Source of the DNA: Nematopogon swammerdamellus
Lineage: Eukaryota; Arthropoda; Insecta; Lepidoptera; Adelidae
Assembly: GCA_946902875.1 (NCBI GenBank)
Contig: OX336348.1
Span: 13,293,741-13,357,740, forward strand
Direction of reading: 5' to 3'
Length of the DNA stretch: 64,000 nt
Of the stretch, positions 30,694-41,884 are shown piece by piece. The notes under the pieces were generated by a model that had not been told where the DNA came from, made no database searches, and saw nothing but the letters and a program-made list of their open reading frames with translations. A program made the translations under genes and the position numbers. Numbering within the stretch: position 1 is the first letter of the stretch; each line of letters starts with the position of its first letter.

Positions 30694-31175
30694 TCAATAG
30701 TTAAGCATTTTTTTTTTATTGATGCGCGAGACACTTGGCTCCCCGTCAGCATGGATTGTTGAGCCGACGAGGCGCCCAAAAGCATTCGGTTTGGAACGGG
30801 GGCTGCGAATGCCGTGCCGGCGTGACAGATGCCTTTTTACGCTTCTCTTGAAAGATCCTAAGTCATACACTGAAGGAAACACATCGGGAGGAAGTGCATT
30901 CCAGAGTTTCGCACTGCGGAAGATAAAAGGAATACTGGAGCGCTTAGTCCGCACTTTAGGCACCTCTACAGTATAGGGATGCATTCCCTGTCTGTTACGC
31001 GTGGACCTATGGTGAAATGGTGAAGTCGGAATCGTTTCGAACAGCTCCTCAGAGCATTCACTGTTGAACAGTCGATAGAACACACTTAGTGGACATATGT
31101 CTCTACGGAGCTGCAAAGGTTCAAGTTTTTCAAAATTCAACGCAAGATCTAATGTTACCTGGGTAGTGGGTAGAT
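30694..31175 (-). pseudogene. LINE-B (Jockey/CR1-like) RT C-terminus and 3' end
   Basis: An open minus-strand frame extends above 31140 to the LINE-A insertion at about 31176 (TTQVTLDLALNFEKLEPLQL). It continues RRDICPLSVFYRLFNSECSE, HRSTRNRQGMHPYTVEVPKV and FIFRSAKLWNALPPDVFPSV. The R-x-LWN-xLP motif is a hallmark of Jockey/CR1-clade RT C-termini. The 3' UTR ends GTGTCTCGCGCATCAATAAA. Detached copies of this 3' end lie at 44786-44835 and 50510-50580. Confidence 0.75.
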
Positions 31176-31176
31176 T

Positions 31177-32157
31177 TTTTTTTTATTGCTACCGAACTGG
31201 GTGGCTCTGTCCGAGGTCGCAACCTCAGGCGCAGCCAATTTCACCCCCGAGGAGGTGCCAGTCCGGCTTGGAGGTGGACTAATGTTGCTGGGGAAAGGCT
31301 ATTAACCCGCGATATGAAGATCCGTGGATGGTAGGAGTGGGGGAAGATATTCCCTGGGAGCCCGTTCCACACCTTTGCAGTGCGGCACAAGAACGATTTA
31401 GAGAATCGTGCAGTTCAAAGAACTCTTCTGTCAACTACAAACGGGTGTTCCGCGAGAGTATGGCGGGTTTGGCGAATGCGAACAGGAGGAGGAGGGATAA
31501 GGGAAGCAAGTTTGTCAGAGTAGCGGCCATAGTAGTACCGATAAAACAGGCTCAATGACCCAACGATACGTCTGTGCTTTAGAGGTTGAAGGTCCTTTGT
31601 GAGTACAGAGTCACAAATGAGGCGAATGGCTCGTCGCCGAATAGAATCCAAGGCTGAAAGAAGGTACTCAGGGGAACCCTGCCAAAGATGACTGCAATAT
31701 TCCATCACCGGTCTTACTTGTGCTTTGTAGAGTGTGGGCAGTTGGACCGGCGTGAAAAATCGCCGACATCGGTAAAGGAACCCTAATTTTCGAGACACTA
31801 GTTTCGCCTTGGACTCTATGAACGATCGAAACCCAACGTCCCTGGACACCTCCATACCCAGGACGCCCAGACTACCATCGTTGGGGACTTGGCTGCCCTG
31901 AAAATTGGCTTGGAGAGGAAACGGATCAGCCTTAGTAGAGAAGGCACAAGCTTGCGTCTTGGCTACGTTGAAGTTGACCAAGTTCTTCTTCCCCCAAGAG
32001 GATACTTTATCGAGAACCTGGTCAACCCGAGCAACAGTTTCGCGTCTCGCGTTTGCTGCTGAGGTCTCTCTACACTTCCAGTCCTTGATAAAGCCTTCGT
32101 GCACCGTGCTGTCGTCCGCGTAGCAGTGTATTTCGCCGAGCGAGAGCATGTCGTTGA
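31177..32157 (-). pseudogene. LINE-A (Jockey/CR1-like) 3' half: RT motif C to poly(A), inserted in LINE-B
   Basis: 244 residues open, beginning INDMLSLGEIHCYADDSTVH, which holds the catalytic YADD of RT. It continues GKKNLVNFNVAKTQACAFST, LGMEVSRDVGFRSFIESKAK, YRCRRFFTPVQLPTLYKAQV and IPPPPVRIRQTRHTLAEHPF. After 31415 the frame is interrupted. The 3' UTR (31187-31330) ends with a T-run on the plus strand. It is 5'-truncated just upstream of YADD, and its poly(A) abuts LINE-B coding sequence, so it inserted there. It is the better-preserved relative of 21985-23035. Confidence 0.85.
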
Positions 32158-32180
32158 TCTATCTATACATATCTATACAT

Positions 32181-33300
32181 ATAATAAAATCGTAAAGGTA
32201 AGAAAGTCTGTACATTGAAAGTATTCGAAAAAAAACTAACCAGGGTGGCTTAAAATGAGATACTGAACATGTTAGAACAGTTTTTAAAATTTTTGTTTGT
32301 TTGTTTGTCTGTACGCACATCACGCAAAAACCACTGAACGGAATTAGACGAAACTTTGTAAAGTGGCAGTTTATATGCCGGGTTAACATAATACGTAAAA
32401 AAAAAATAACAAAAATAAAAAAAAACTAAACAATAATTATAAACATTATTGCGCGTTTAAAATCACGTAGTCCAAAGTACATAATTATATCTTGAGAACT
32501 GGCAGCAAATACAATTTGAATAAAATATTCATTCGAAATTTAAAAATAAGTAAATACAACGAAAATGACAGTTCTTCTTTTTTATAAATTGAACACAATA
32601 GTCTATACATATCTATTCTTTCTATACATCTTATCTATACATCTATACATATAATAAAATCGTAAAGGTAAGAAAGTCTGTACATTGAAAGTATTCGAAA
32701 AAAACTAACCAGGGTGGCTTAAAATGAGATACTGAACATGTTAGAACAGTTTTTAAAATTTTTGTTTGTTTGTTTGTTTGTTTGTTTGTCTGTACGCACA
32801 TCACGCAAAAACCACTGAACGGAATTAGACGAAACTTTGTAAAGTGGCAGTTTATATGCCGGGTTAACATAATACGTAAAAAAAAAATAACAAAAATAAA
32901 AAAAAACTAAACAATAATTATAAACATTATTGCGCGTTTAAAATCACGTAGTCCAAAGTACATAATTATATCTTGAGAACTGGCAGCAAATACAATTTGA
33001 ATAAAATATTCATTCGAAATTTAAAAATAAGTAAATACAACGAAAATGACAGTTCTTCTTTTTTATAACTTGAACACAATAGACTGTACATATCTATTCT
33101 TTCTATACATATTAAAATAAAATCGTAAATGCAAAAATGTCTATTTGTACGCGCATCTCGTAAAAACCACTGAACGAAATTTGACGAAACTTTTTATAGT
33201 GACAGTGTATATCCCGGATTAACATAATAATTAAAAAATTTAATAAAAATCACGTCATCCAAAGTAAAGGTAAAAAACAATTTTAAATGTCATGTTGACA
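32181..33300. repeat. 470-bp tandem duplication plus a diverged third unit
   Basis: Units at 32181-32650 and 32651-33112 are nearly identical (ATAATAAAATCGTAAAGGTA, AACCAGGGTGGCTTAAAATG, GCAAAAACCACTGAACGGAA, ATCACGTAGTCCAAAGTACA). They differ mainly in the number of TTTG repeats (three versus five). A third partial unit starts near 33113 and is much more diverged, so the duplication of the first two is recent. Confidence 0.9.
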
Positions 33301-33417
33301 ACGGAGAACTGTCATCTCGACGTGAGCTGGCCGGTGACAAATTGTTTGATAAATATAAATAATAATTGAAAGTCGAAGTTATGTCGCTGTCATTGGTGCA
33401 ATAAAATTTATATATCT

Positions 33418-35220
33418 GTGGCCCGCGGCTTCGCTCGCGTGAAATTCGTATTTCAAAAAAAGAAAGTAAGTAACTAAAGGCGGGCCCGAAGGCGGATCTG
33501 CGCTCACGTAAACGATATTCTTTCTCGATGAAAGTAACTAAGGGCGAGGCGGAAGGCGGAGCTGAGTTCAGGAAGAAGAAAAACATTCTTGAAGAAAGTA
33601 AGTAACTAAGGGCGAGGCCGAAGACCGAGCTCTATTCTGGAAGACCATAAACCTTCTCGAAGAAAGTAAGTAACTATGGGCGAGGCCGCAGGCCGAGCTG
33701 CGTTCAGAAAGAAGCTAAACCATCTTGAAGAAAGTAAGTAACTAAGGCGAGGCCGAAGGCCGAGCTACGTTCGAATAATTAAAAAAACATCTCGAAGAAA
33801 GCAAGTAACTAAGGGCGAGGCCGAAGGCCGAGCTGCGTTCAGCAAGAAGATAAACCATCATGAAGAAAGTAAGTAAATAAGGCGAGGCCGAAGGCCGAGC
33901 TACGTTCTGATAATTGAAAAACCATCTCGAAGAAAGCAAGTAACTAAGGGCGAGGCCGAAGGCCGAGCTGCGTTCAGGAAGAAGCTAAACCATCTTGAAG
34001 AAAGTAAGTAACTAAGGGCGAGGCCGAAGGCCGTGCTCTATTCGGGAAGACCATAAACCGTCTCGAAGAAAGCAAGTAACTAAGGGCGAGGCCGTAGGCC
34101 GAGCTGCGTTCAGGAAGAAGGTAAACATTTTTGAAGAAAGTAAGTAACTAAGGCGAGGCCGAAGGCCGAGCTACGTTCTGACAAATGATAAACCATCTCG
34201 AAGAAAGCAAGTAACTGAGGCCGAGCTGCGTTCAGGAAGAAGCTAAACCATCTCGAATAAAGTTAATTAATATTAAGATTGAGTTAATTTAATTTAAATT
34301 TTATTATAAAGTCCACGCTTCTGACGGCAAATATACCGTGCATCCTAGAACCTCGCGGTTATTCCCGGCTGGATGGCAAGAGGCCCGATGCTATCACCTT
34401 AGTGCCAAGGACTAAGGGTAGTTCTTTGATGTGGGACGCCACTTGTGTTCTCACATTGGCTCCAAGTCACGTTAGGACATCTTCAAGAGTGGCTGGCGCG
34501 GCCGAGGCTGGGGCGGAGAGCCTCAAACGCAACAAATATAGAAATATAATTGAAGATTTCGAATTTGTTGCGTTTGCGGTTGAAACCCTCGGTCCGTGGA
34601 GCAGTGAAGCCAAAAAAGGCTTGGGCCTCTGCTGGTTGACGCAACTGGTGTCCCGCCATCAAGGGCTTATGCACTTCATTCAAAGGGTAAGCCTTGCCAT
34701 CCAGCGGGGTAATGCCGCAAGTGCTCTAAGAACATTTGAAAATACCCGTTTTGATAGTTATTTTAATGTTTGTTAGGTAGGTTTTAATTCTTTAGTTATT
34801 AATATTACTTTTTTATTTTTATGAAATAAATAGATTGAGTAAACGATATTATATTCTATCGAAGAAAGGAAGTCTTTAAGGGCGAGGCCCGAAGGCGGAA
34901 GAGGGTTTTTGGTTTAACTGAACGCAGCTCGGCCTTCGGCCTCGCACTTAGTTCCTTCCTTTCTTCCAGAAGGTTTATCGTCTTCCTGAACGCAGCTCGG
35001 CCTTCGGCCTCGCCCTTACTTACTTCCTTTATTTGAGAAAGGTTTATCGTTACCTGAAAGCAGCTCGGCCTTCGACCTCGCCCTTAGTTAGTTACTTTCT
35101 TTGAGAAGGTTTATCGATTACCTGAACGCAGTTCGGCCTTCGGCCTCGCCCTTAGTTACTTACATTTTTCTTTGGAATACGAATTTCACGCGAGCGAAGC
35201 CGCGGGCAACAGCTAGTAAT
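33418..35220. mobile_element. Foldback element: opposed 65-bp repeat arrays around a retroelement fragment
   Basis: Both ends carry inverted GCCCGCGGCTTCGCTCGCGT/GAAATTCGTATT. The left array (about 33465-34260) has about 12 units of 62-68 bp with AAGTAACTAAGGGCGAGGCC, GAAGGCCGAGCTGCGTTCAG and GAAGAAGCTAAACC. The right array (about 34915-35160) has four units in the opposite orientation. Between them lies 34300-34776, coding for a nuclease-like C-terminal fragment. Confidence 0.85.
34300..34776 (+). pseudogene. Retroelement C-terminal fragment with RPD...WDAT nuclease-like core
   Basis: About 158 residues open from about 34300. It begins LLTANIPCILEPRGYSRLDG, then KRPDAITLVPR, SSLMWDATCVLTLAPSHV, FVAFAVETLGPWSSEAKK and VSLAIQRGNAASAL. 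RPD followed about 17 residues on by D-A-T resembles the PD-(D/E)XK metal-binding core. The same C-terminus occurs at 51237-52120, preceded there by a Cys/His cluster, and its last residues occur at 46326-46433. The family is common in invertebrate retroelement-like proteins; the precise clade is unknown to me. It lacks any RT and ends normally, so it is probably a captured or inserted 3' fragment. Confidence 0.55.
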
Positions 35221-35333
35221 AAATAAATCCTATTCAAATTAAAATTATTAATAATATAAATCCGACATAAAATCGCCAGTCAAATAGGTGCACATCAATA
35301 ATACATTAGGTACCTATAAAAGCAAGCAGAAAC

Positions 35334-36960
35334 TCATTCGTTAAGGAATTCCTCGACCGAATAGTACGCCTTCTCCACCAGAAAGCGCTTCAGTCTGCCG
35401 ACAAAGCTGTTGAATGATTCAGCATTTTTAATTTCTGTGTTTATTTTATTATAGAGCTTTGGCCCAATTACAAAAACCGATTTTTCAGATCTGGCGAGTC
35501 TGTGTTCAACAGGACGGAGATTGTCACGATTTCGGGTGGAAAAGACATGACTAGCTCCACTGGTTTCAAACAAATGAGATCCTCTCCTAACGAACTTGGC
35601 CACCTCCGCGATGTACACACTGGGTAGCGTAAGAATTTTCATTTTTATGAATATTTCACGTGCTGGAGTGTCCCAGGGGACGCCAGCACGTATTCGCACG
35701 GCACGTTTCTGCATCCTGAACGCCCTGTCACGTTCGGCAGCAGTGCCCCACAATTCGATGCCGTACGACATTACTGAGTGGAAGTAGCCGTAGTATGCCA
35801 TACGTACGGCTCTTGAGTCAAGTGTTGGTACCAAACGTGACAGCGCGAAGGACGCTCGGCCGAGTTTGTCGCATAGGGTGTTTATGTGCTCGTCAAACTT
35901 AAGGCCTGAGTCAATGATCACCCCGAGGAACTTTGCAGAGCTCACCTGGGGAATGGACACTCCGTCACAAACTAGTGAGATCGACTCAGTGTGTGCACCG
36001 CGAAGGCCAAAGTGGATGAGATTAGTTTTTTCTAGATTAAGAATCATCCCATTTGCCCGAAACCAGCGCGTGAGACTACTCGTCGTCAGCTCCAGATTTG
36101 TGCGTAGGTCAGCGATATTCGCTCCGCTCAGTGCAGGTGTCATCCGCGAATATTAAAAACTTTACATCTGGAGCAGCTGCTGGCAGATCATTAATCAATA
36201 CAAGAAACAAGTAGTTGCCGCAGGCGGAGCCTTGCGGCACAGAAATTGATCCCACAGTGCACGGGTCGGATCTAGTACCGTCAGAGCCAACCGCCGTCAC
36301 CTGCACACGACTTCCGAGAAAGGATGCGATTGTCTCAAGAAAAGGTCCTCTTATTCCGTAGTGCTCGAGCTTGGCCAGGAGCAGTTGGTGGTCCACGAGA
36401 TCAAAAGCGCGTGACAAGTCGCACAGTAGAACTGCTACATGTCTTCCTCTCTCTAATTGTTTTAATACAGAGTGAAGCAGCTCACGTACTGCATCTATTG
36501 TGGAGCGCCCCTTCTGGTAAGCAAATTGGGCTTTGTTGAGCAGTTCATTATCACCAAAAAAAATTGAAATGCGGTCGCACAGACCAAGCTCGAACACCTT
36601 GGAAAACACAGGTATAATTGATATCGGTCTATAGTTTGACATCGCATCCTTTTTACCTTTACCTTTGTAGACCGGTGTAACCTTGACCATTTTGAGAGAA
36701 TCCGGATATACCCCAGCACGCACGCAGTTATTGAATAAGTCAAGAAGTATACCCACAAAGAAGTTAGGAAGGATATGTAGAATGTTACATGGAATGTCAT
36801 AGAAGTCTTTTGTGGGTTTTTTCTTTATTGACTTGATCCATAACTCAATTTCAGAAGGAGTGAAGGGCGCAAAACGCATTGATTTGATAGCATATGGTAC
36901 ATAGGTGGTCAGGTAGCTCATGGCTGTCTGTGCGTATTACCTGTACGAAGGGCGGCCTTT
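35334..36960 (-). pseudogene. Jockey/CR1-like LINE reverse transcriptase, 5'-truncated, one frameshift
   Basis: Minus strand. The first frame, 36921-36109, encodes TPSEIELWIKSIKKKPTKDF, VTPVYKGKGKKDAMSNYRPI, AQFAYQKGRSTIDAV, LLCDLSRAFDLVDH (catalytic Asp), SVPQGSACGNYLF and FADDT (catalytic pair). At about 36130 the frame shifts, and 36143-35334 continues with FRANGMILNLEKTNLIHFG, FLGVIIDSGLKFDEHI, YGYFHSVMSYGIELWGT, KRAVRIRAGVPWDTPAREIF and the C-terminal LVEKAYYSVEEFLNE. FADD rather than YADD and the thumb motifs fit CR1/Jockey relatives. The endonuclease is missing, and the 5' end runs directly into an F6-like end (GAATTTCACTCGAGCGAAGC). Only one frameshift was seen, so it is young. Confidence 0.85.
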
Positions 36961-37315
36961 GACATTTTCGAATTTCACTCGAGCGAAGCCGCGGGGAAAA
37001 GCTCAAAATATATCTAGCTAACCTTGTGGTCTTCGGTCCGCCTATATTACACTTTATTCCGATTATTACATACATTTTACTAATTTGCCAAATCGTTTGA
37101 ACCGATTTGGCTTATTTTTTATTATATTTAAAAAATTTAAGAGAAAGTTATGAAATTATGAAAAAAAAAACAATTAGCCAGAGCCAACCCAATACTCAGC
37201 ACCAGGAATCGCTACTGGTTGGTAAGCGCATCACTTGGAAACGCCTGGACCGATTTGGCAAATTTTTTATTAATTTTTAAGGCGGAACGAAGTCTGCTGG
37301 GTCAGCTAGTGTTTT
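36961..37315. repeat. F6-like end and a second dispersed repeat end
   Basis: GAATTTCACTCGAGCGAAGC-CGCGGGGAAAAGCT at 36970-37003 matches F6 termini. At 37281-37311 GCGGAACGAAGTCTGCTGGG-TCAGCTAGTG is a repeat end I recognise as common in Lepidoptera. No coding content. Confidence 0.55.
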
Positions 37316-37627
37316 AATAAAAATAATGTTCAGTAATTTTTTTATTTATTTCTATTAATAAATTTGTATTTATTTATTCTCATATTAATGAAACAGTACG
37401 GTAATTAAATATTTACAAAAGTGTTCAATTATAAATCAAATCAAAACAAATAACTTCAATAAAATTATGCACATCTACTCAATGACGTATCATGTATTCT
37501 GATAAAATCTCTTTGCATCTACTACCAAGTGTAATGAAATGACCATTAAACTAAAATCAAAACTGAACTAAATAAACTTCTAATTCTAATATGAATTAAA
37601 ACTAAAATAAGATGATTAAAGATGTCC
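37316..37627. other. No gene seen; A+T-rich
   Basis: Nothing recognised. Confidence 0.35.
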
Positions 37628-37990
37628 TTGTTATGGTTCCGTATCCGTCGTACCGGACCCTATTACTAAGCCTACGACGTCTGTCTGTATGTCTGTCCGT
37701 CTGTCCGAGGGCTGTATCTCTTGAACCGTAATAGGTAGCGCATTGAAATTACAAAATATGTGTTATTTATTATGGCCGATATAACAACAAATAATAAAAA
37801 TAGGGAAAGTTTAAAAATTCACGTGGGTCCCCATACAAGAAACTAAAAAGTGTATGCGCGCCATCTAACGAAAAGATTATGAAGCATTTTAACTAATCAA
37901 TAGATGGCGTGAGTGGCGTTGACCATGACATGGCGATACGGAATCCTCGGTCCGCGAGGGTATCAACTCGCACTTGGCTGTTTTTTTTAT
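37628..37990 (+). repeat. (GTCY)n repeat F4, nearly full length
   Basis: GGTTCCGTATCCGTCGTACC, (GTCT)n, TGAACCGTAATAGGTAG, TGGCCGATATAACAACAAAT, GTGTATGCGCGCCATCTAAC, GAGGGTATCAACTCGCACTT, then a T-run. The end ACTCGCACTTGGC-(T)n recurs in every full copy. Confidence 0.8.
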
Positions 37991-38081
37991 AACCAACGAT
38001 ATATACGTACAAGTAAATCGGCGAGCCCGACTTGACGGGCCAACTCAATGAAACGTGCCGAGTCAGATCAGAAGAGATGGA

Positions 38082-38167
38082 TTTTTTTTTTGGAAACTGA
38101 CACGAGTAGTGTATAATTGGGCAAGCTACATCTAATTTCATTCGATGTAGCTTTCCCAATCATACAC
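38082..38167. repeat. SINE1 tail remnant followed by a 59-bp hairpin
   Basis: TTTTTTTGGAAACTGACACG (SINE1 tail, minus) leads into an inverted repeat: GTGTATAATTGGGCAAGCTA-CATC, an 11-base loop, then GATGTAGCTTTCCCAATCATACAC-type sequence. The arms are about 24 bp. Confidence 0.75.
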
Positions 38168-38169
38168 TT

Positions 38170-38935
38170 TTATAAATTAACTATAACGAACAACGACTAA
38201 AGCTTAAACTAACTTTAATATATTGAATTAATGCATGGTATAACCAAACCTAATCTAACGAGAGTTTTAATTCTCCTATCTAGGTGGAAAAAACAAACGA
38301 ATACTTCACATTGACTCAATCATATGCAACCCCAACTGTTTTTTTATATTTTAAAAACTAGCTAGAACAGATTCAATGATTGATGAATATTGCAAAAAAA
38401 CTTGTGACATTTATGTCAACTCTACTTATATTGCAATTATTCCCAAACCCCTAACCTTTTATAATGTTATCTATTTTATATTTAATATTCAAACTATCTT
38501 TATACATATAAATGAAACACATTTAGACAACTACAAATAATAAAAAATACAAAATTACCCATAAATCTAACTTACGTTAAATATTATACAAAATTATATT
38601 TTAAAACATTGTCGAACATTTCCATTTTTACCTTTTTAATTTACCGTATCTCTATCAAAATCAACTTCGTAACACCATTCCGCTAAACACATGACATTTT
38701 TAGAGCACAATGGTTCTTATGACTAATACAATTATATTTATCCGAATCCTTACAATAAGTTTCAGCTAATTTCTTAAAATTAAGACAATCAAACGATTCT
38801 AGGTTTACAACATTATCATTATTACACAATCTCTTTATCCAGGCTGCTTTTTCAATGCCTTTACAGTTTAAAGTCTTGTCTTGCAAGTATAATGTAAGTA
38901 GTAATAGGCCATGTAGATATAAACAGCGTAACAGT
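38170..38935. other. No gene seen; A+T-rich
   Basis: Minus-strand 38683-38886 has a 67-residue open frame of no recognised family (LKTLNCKGIEKAAW-like); left unassigned. Confidence 0.3.
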
Positions 38936-39275
38936 ACTGTGTGTGGCCGGTACTGAAGAATAGCCCCACTGCATCTCTTTCCGTGCGTGTTTTAAAAGGC
39001 GACTAAGGGATAAGGACAAGATGCCGTGCATAAGGGCGACAGGATAGCCACCTCTCACCTTGGCACGGTCTTTCCACCGAGTCATGCAGCAGGTGGGCCT
39101 TCGTGCCTTACTTGCTGCCTGATAGTTATTTTGTCCGAAAACTTTGCTAAGCGCGGTGGTCGGTGTTGTGCTGTAATTTACAAGAGGACTTGCAGCACAA
39201 CATCGATTACTGTGCTTACCCCAATTGTCGGAATACGCCGTGTGAAGTGTGTGTGAGGGCGTGTGTGTGTGATAT
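38936..39275 (+). repeat. Repeat family R3, full copy
   Basis: Head TGTGTGGCCGGTACTGAAGA, AAGGCGACTAAGGGATAAGG, end GTCGGAATACGCCGTGTGAA followed by (GT)n and (TA)n. Confidence 0.82.
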
Positions 39276-39281
39276 ATATAT

Positions 39282-39773
39282 AAGGCCTTTCAAAATTAGT
39301 TCATAGTACGCTAAGGGGGGGTTCTGTATCATATAGGGAGTAAAACCTATATAAATTTTTTTGGACCTTGGGGTTTTTTTATGTAAAATATTTTTTTATG
39401 TATTTAAATAAAAAAATAGGTGGTTGATTTTTACAGCCTAATCGATTCAGTTTCATAACAGTAACAAAAAAGTCTTCATTACCATTATGATGTAACACGT
39501 GTAAGTTGGTCAAAAAAATCAAATTTTTTATATTCCATACTAATAAAACTAAAATTGTGGTTTTTCACAATTTCTGAAAGAAAGAGATCTATGTGTTGGA
39601 AGACTTTTTTGTTCATGACACTGAAACGATTAAGAAAATATTTTTTTTTTTTACATTTTACATAAAAGAATTTTTTTTTTGTAAAAAAAAAATCTTTGTT
39701 CATCAAAAGTGATCTATTTCCGATACAGAACCCCCCCTTACGTACGTACTATGAACTAATTTTGAAAGACCTT
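39282..39773. mobile_element. 0.49-kb foldback MITE
   Basis: Terminal inverted repeats AAGG(C/T)CTTTCAAAATTAGT-TCATAGTACG, then AGGGGGGGTTCTGTATC. Inner arms match around TCGTTTCAGTGTCATGAAC/AAAAAAGTCTTC and their inverse, so most of the element folds on itself. Flanking TA-rich sequence hides the target duplication. Confidence 0.85.
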
Positions 39774-40045
39774 GAAAATAAAGGAGAGATGTTCAAATAA
39801 GTTACATCGATGTTTAATAACTAGGTACTCCTCAATAAGAAGTAGTAGTCATTCCCGCCATTAGGTAGGAAATATAACCGAGTACGGGGAATGCTACGTC
39901 ACAAGCTGTTTTTAAACCCATAGATTAAAGGTTTTGTTCTTTTGGATGCTGGCTACCTTACACCGATGTCAGACGGAAATAAAGCTATCTGATCATTGAA
40001 TTGGCCTTGTTTGAATTGGAATAGGTTTGCTGAGTAACAAAAACG

Positions 40046-40377
40046 GGCCAAATGCGAGTTGAACTCGCACCGAGGGTTCCGTATCGCCATGTCAAGGTCA
40101 CGCCACTCGCACAACTTATGGCGTGTTTATGAAACTTCTTTATATTAGTTAAAATTCATGATTAGTTAAAATGCTTCATAATCTTTTCGATCTTTCGGTA
40201 GATGGCGCGTATACACTTTTTAGTTTCTTCTATTGGAGCCCCGTGATTTTTTTACTTTTTCTTATCTGTATTATTTGTTGTTATATCGGCCATAATAACT
40301 AATAAATAACACATATTCTGTGAAAATTTCAACGGGCTACCTATTACGGTTCAAAAGATACAGCCCTCGGACAGACG

Positions 40378-40420
<43 letters not shown>

Positions 40421-40466
40421 GGCGTAGGCTTACTAATAGGGTCCCGTGCCGGACACGAAACCTTAA
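40046..40466 (-). repeat. (GTCY)n repeat F4, full copy
   Basis: Minus strand, with (CAGA)n at about 40381-40421, AACTCGCACCGAGGGTTCCG at the left end, and GTGCCGGACACGAAACC at the right. Confidence 0.8.
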
Positions 40467-41235
40467 AAACGTACAATCCGAATTACGAACCTGCTCATTG
40501 GTTCTGTCAATTGCCCGCACACCATCTCATATTCGGTATACATGCACACGCATACGTTGAGACGGCCAATCGAGAAATTTTGAAGTGGGACCGAAAGAAT
40601 TGGTGACAAAAAAGGTTACACAATTTGATCTAACTACCTAGAAGCAGTGTTGCATGTGTGTCGATAGATGAAGTTAAAATATATCGATAGTTGATTTTGC
40701 AACGTTTTGTACCCATGATACCTATTATCAGGTGTCACGTGGCATCGAGATACGATTTTTATTATTTTTGAAAATTACCAAAATCCCAGCTTTGAACCCT
40801 TGTAACTTTTTTGTTTATGATTGTATCAGTACGAAATTTATTGGATTTTACAATGTATCCTTGCTCTAGAAAAAATATTATTTGATCAAGTTAATATCAC
40901 GAAAAGTATTTATGACCTCCCAAAGTCCCGAGGACGAGTAAAAATATGACATTTCTTATGTCGAGCTAGCTCCATACTGGATAATTATTTTCGAATTTAC
41001 GTTATTTAATTTTCTAGACATTATTATTTGAACAAAAAAACAAATCCTAATAATTTTTAAACAAACAAAAACTACAAAATTCTCCCTATAAACGCGCGCA
41101 CTGCGCTCGATCGCTCAGTACGCCGAAATTGCATTTTTGTTTTGCCATATGAATAAAATGCCATACATAAATAAAATTCTTACCTTACTAGGTACCACCG
41201 CACCGAATGAAAGGTCTGTCGTATGCGGTTGGTTT
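40467..41235. other. No gene seen
   Basis: A+T-rich with a short GC-richer patch near 41090 (CGCGCGCACTGCGCTCGATC). Nothing recognised. Confidence 0.35.
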
Positions 41236-41630
41236 TTTAGGGTTCCGTATCCGGTACGGGACCCTATTAATAAGCCTACGCCGTCTGTCTGTCTGTCGGT
41301 TTGTCCGTCCGTCCCTCTGTCCGAGGGCTGTATCTCTTGAACCGTAATAGGTAGCCCGTTGAAATTTTCACAAAAAATGTGTTATTATGGCCGATATAAC
41401 AACAAATAATAAAAATAAGAAAAAGTAAAACATTCACGGGGGTTCCCATAGAAGAAACCAAAAAGTGTATGCGCGCGCGCCATCTACCGAATAGATTATG
41501 AAGCATGACATTAACTAATATGAAGCATTTCATAACACGCCATCTAGATGGCGTGAGTAGCGCTAGCATGCTAGGCGATACGGGACCCTCGGTGCGCGAG
41601 TTCGACTCGCACTTGGCCGGTTTTTTCCGT
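41236..41630 (+). repeat. (GTCY)n repeat F4, full copy
   Basis: GGGTTCCGTATCCGGTACGG to GAGTTCGACTCGCACTTGGC-CGGTTTTTT. Contains GCGCGCGCGCCATCTACCGA. Confidence 0.82.
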
Positions 41631-41735
41631 TCAGTTCATTGTAGCCGGCGCGAGCAAAGGGATACACTGACATGGCACCTAGTTCACAAATGTGTGATGA
41701 GCTGACACCACGAGTGTCGTATATAATGCAGCCAG
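41631..41735 (+). mobile_element. SINE1 3' fragment, diverged
   Basis: GTTCAGTTCATTGTAGCCGG, CACTGACATGGCACCTAGTT, CATATAATGCAGCCAGCC-like remnant of the tail; no clean poly(A). Confidence 0.6.
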
Positions 41736-41884
41736 CCGAATCAGAATTGTTTCTTCTTTGTAGTATGAGGATAATTTGTTAGAAGAGTGGATGGGAGTAA
41801 TGGATAGAGTAATTTGAACTCAACGTCAAGCGGGAACCAGGGAGTAGGCCAGTTTATGACTACCCAGGGAAAAATAGGAAAAAA

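Noticed and set aside
36324..36539. Plus-strand frames inside the 35-37-kb LINE
   Set aside because: They are antisense to a well-supported RT reading frame.
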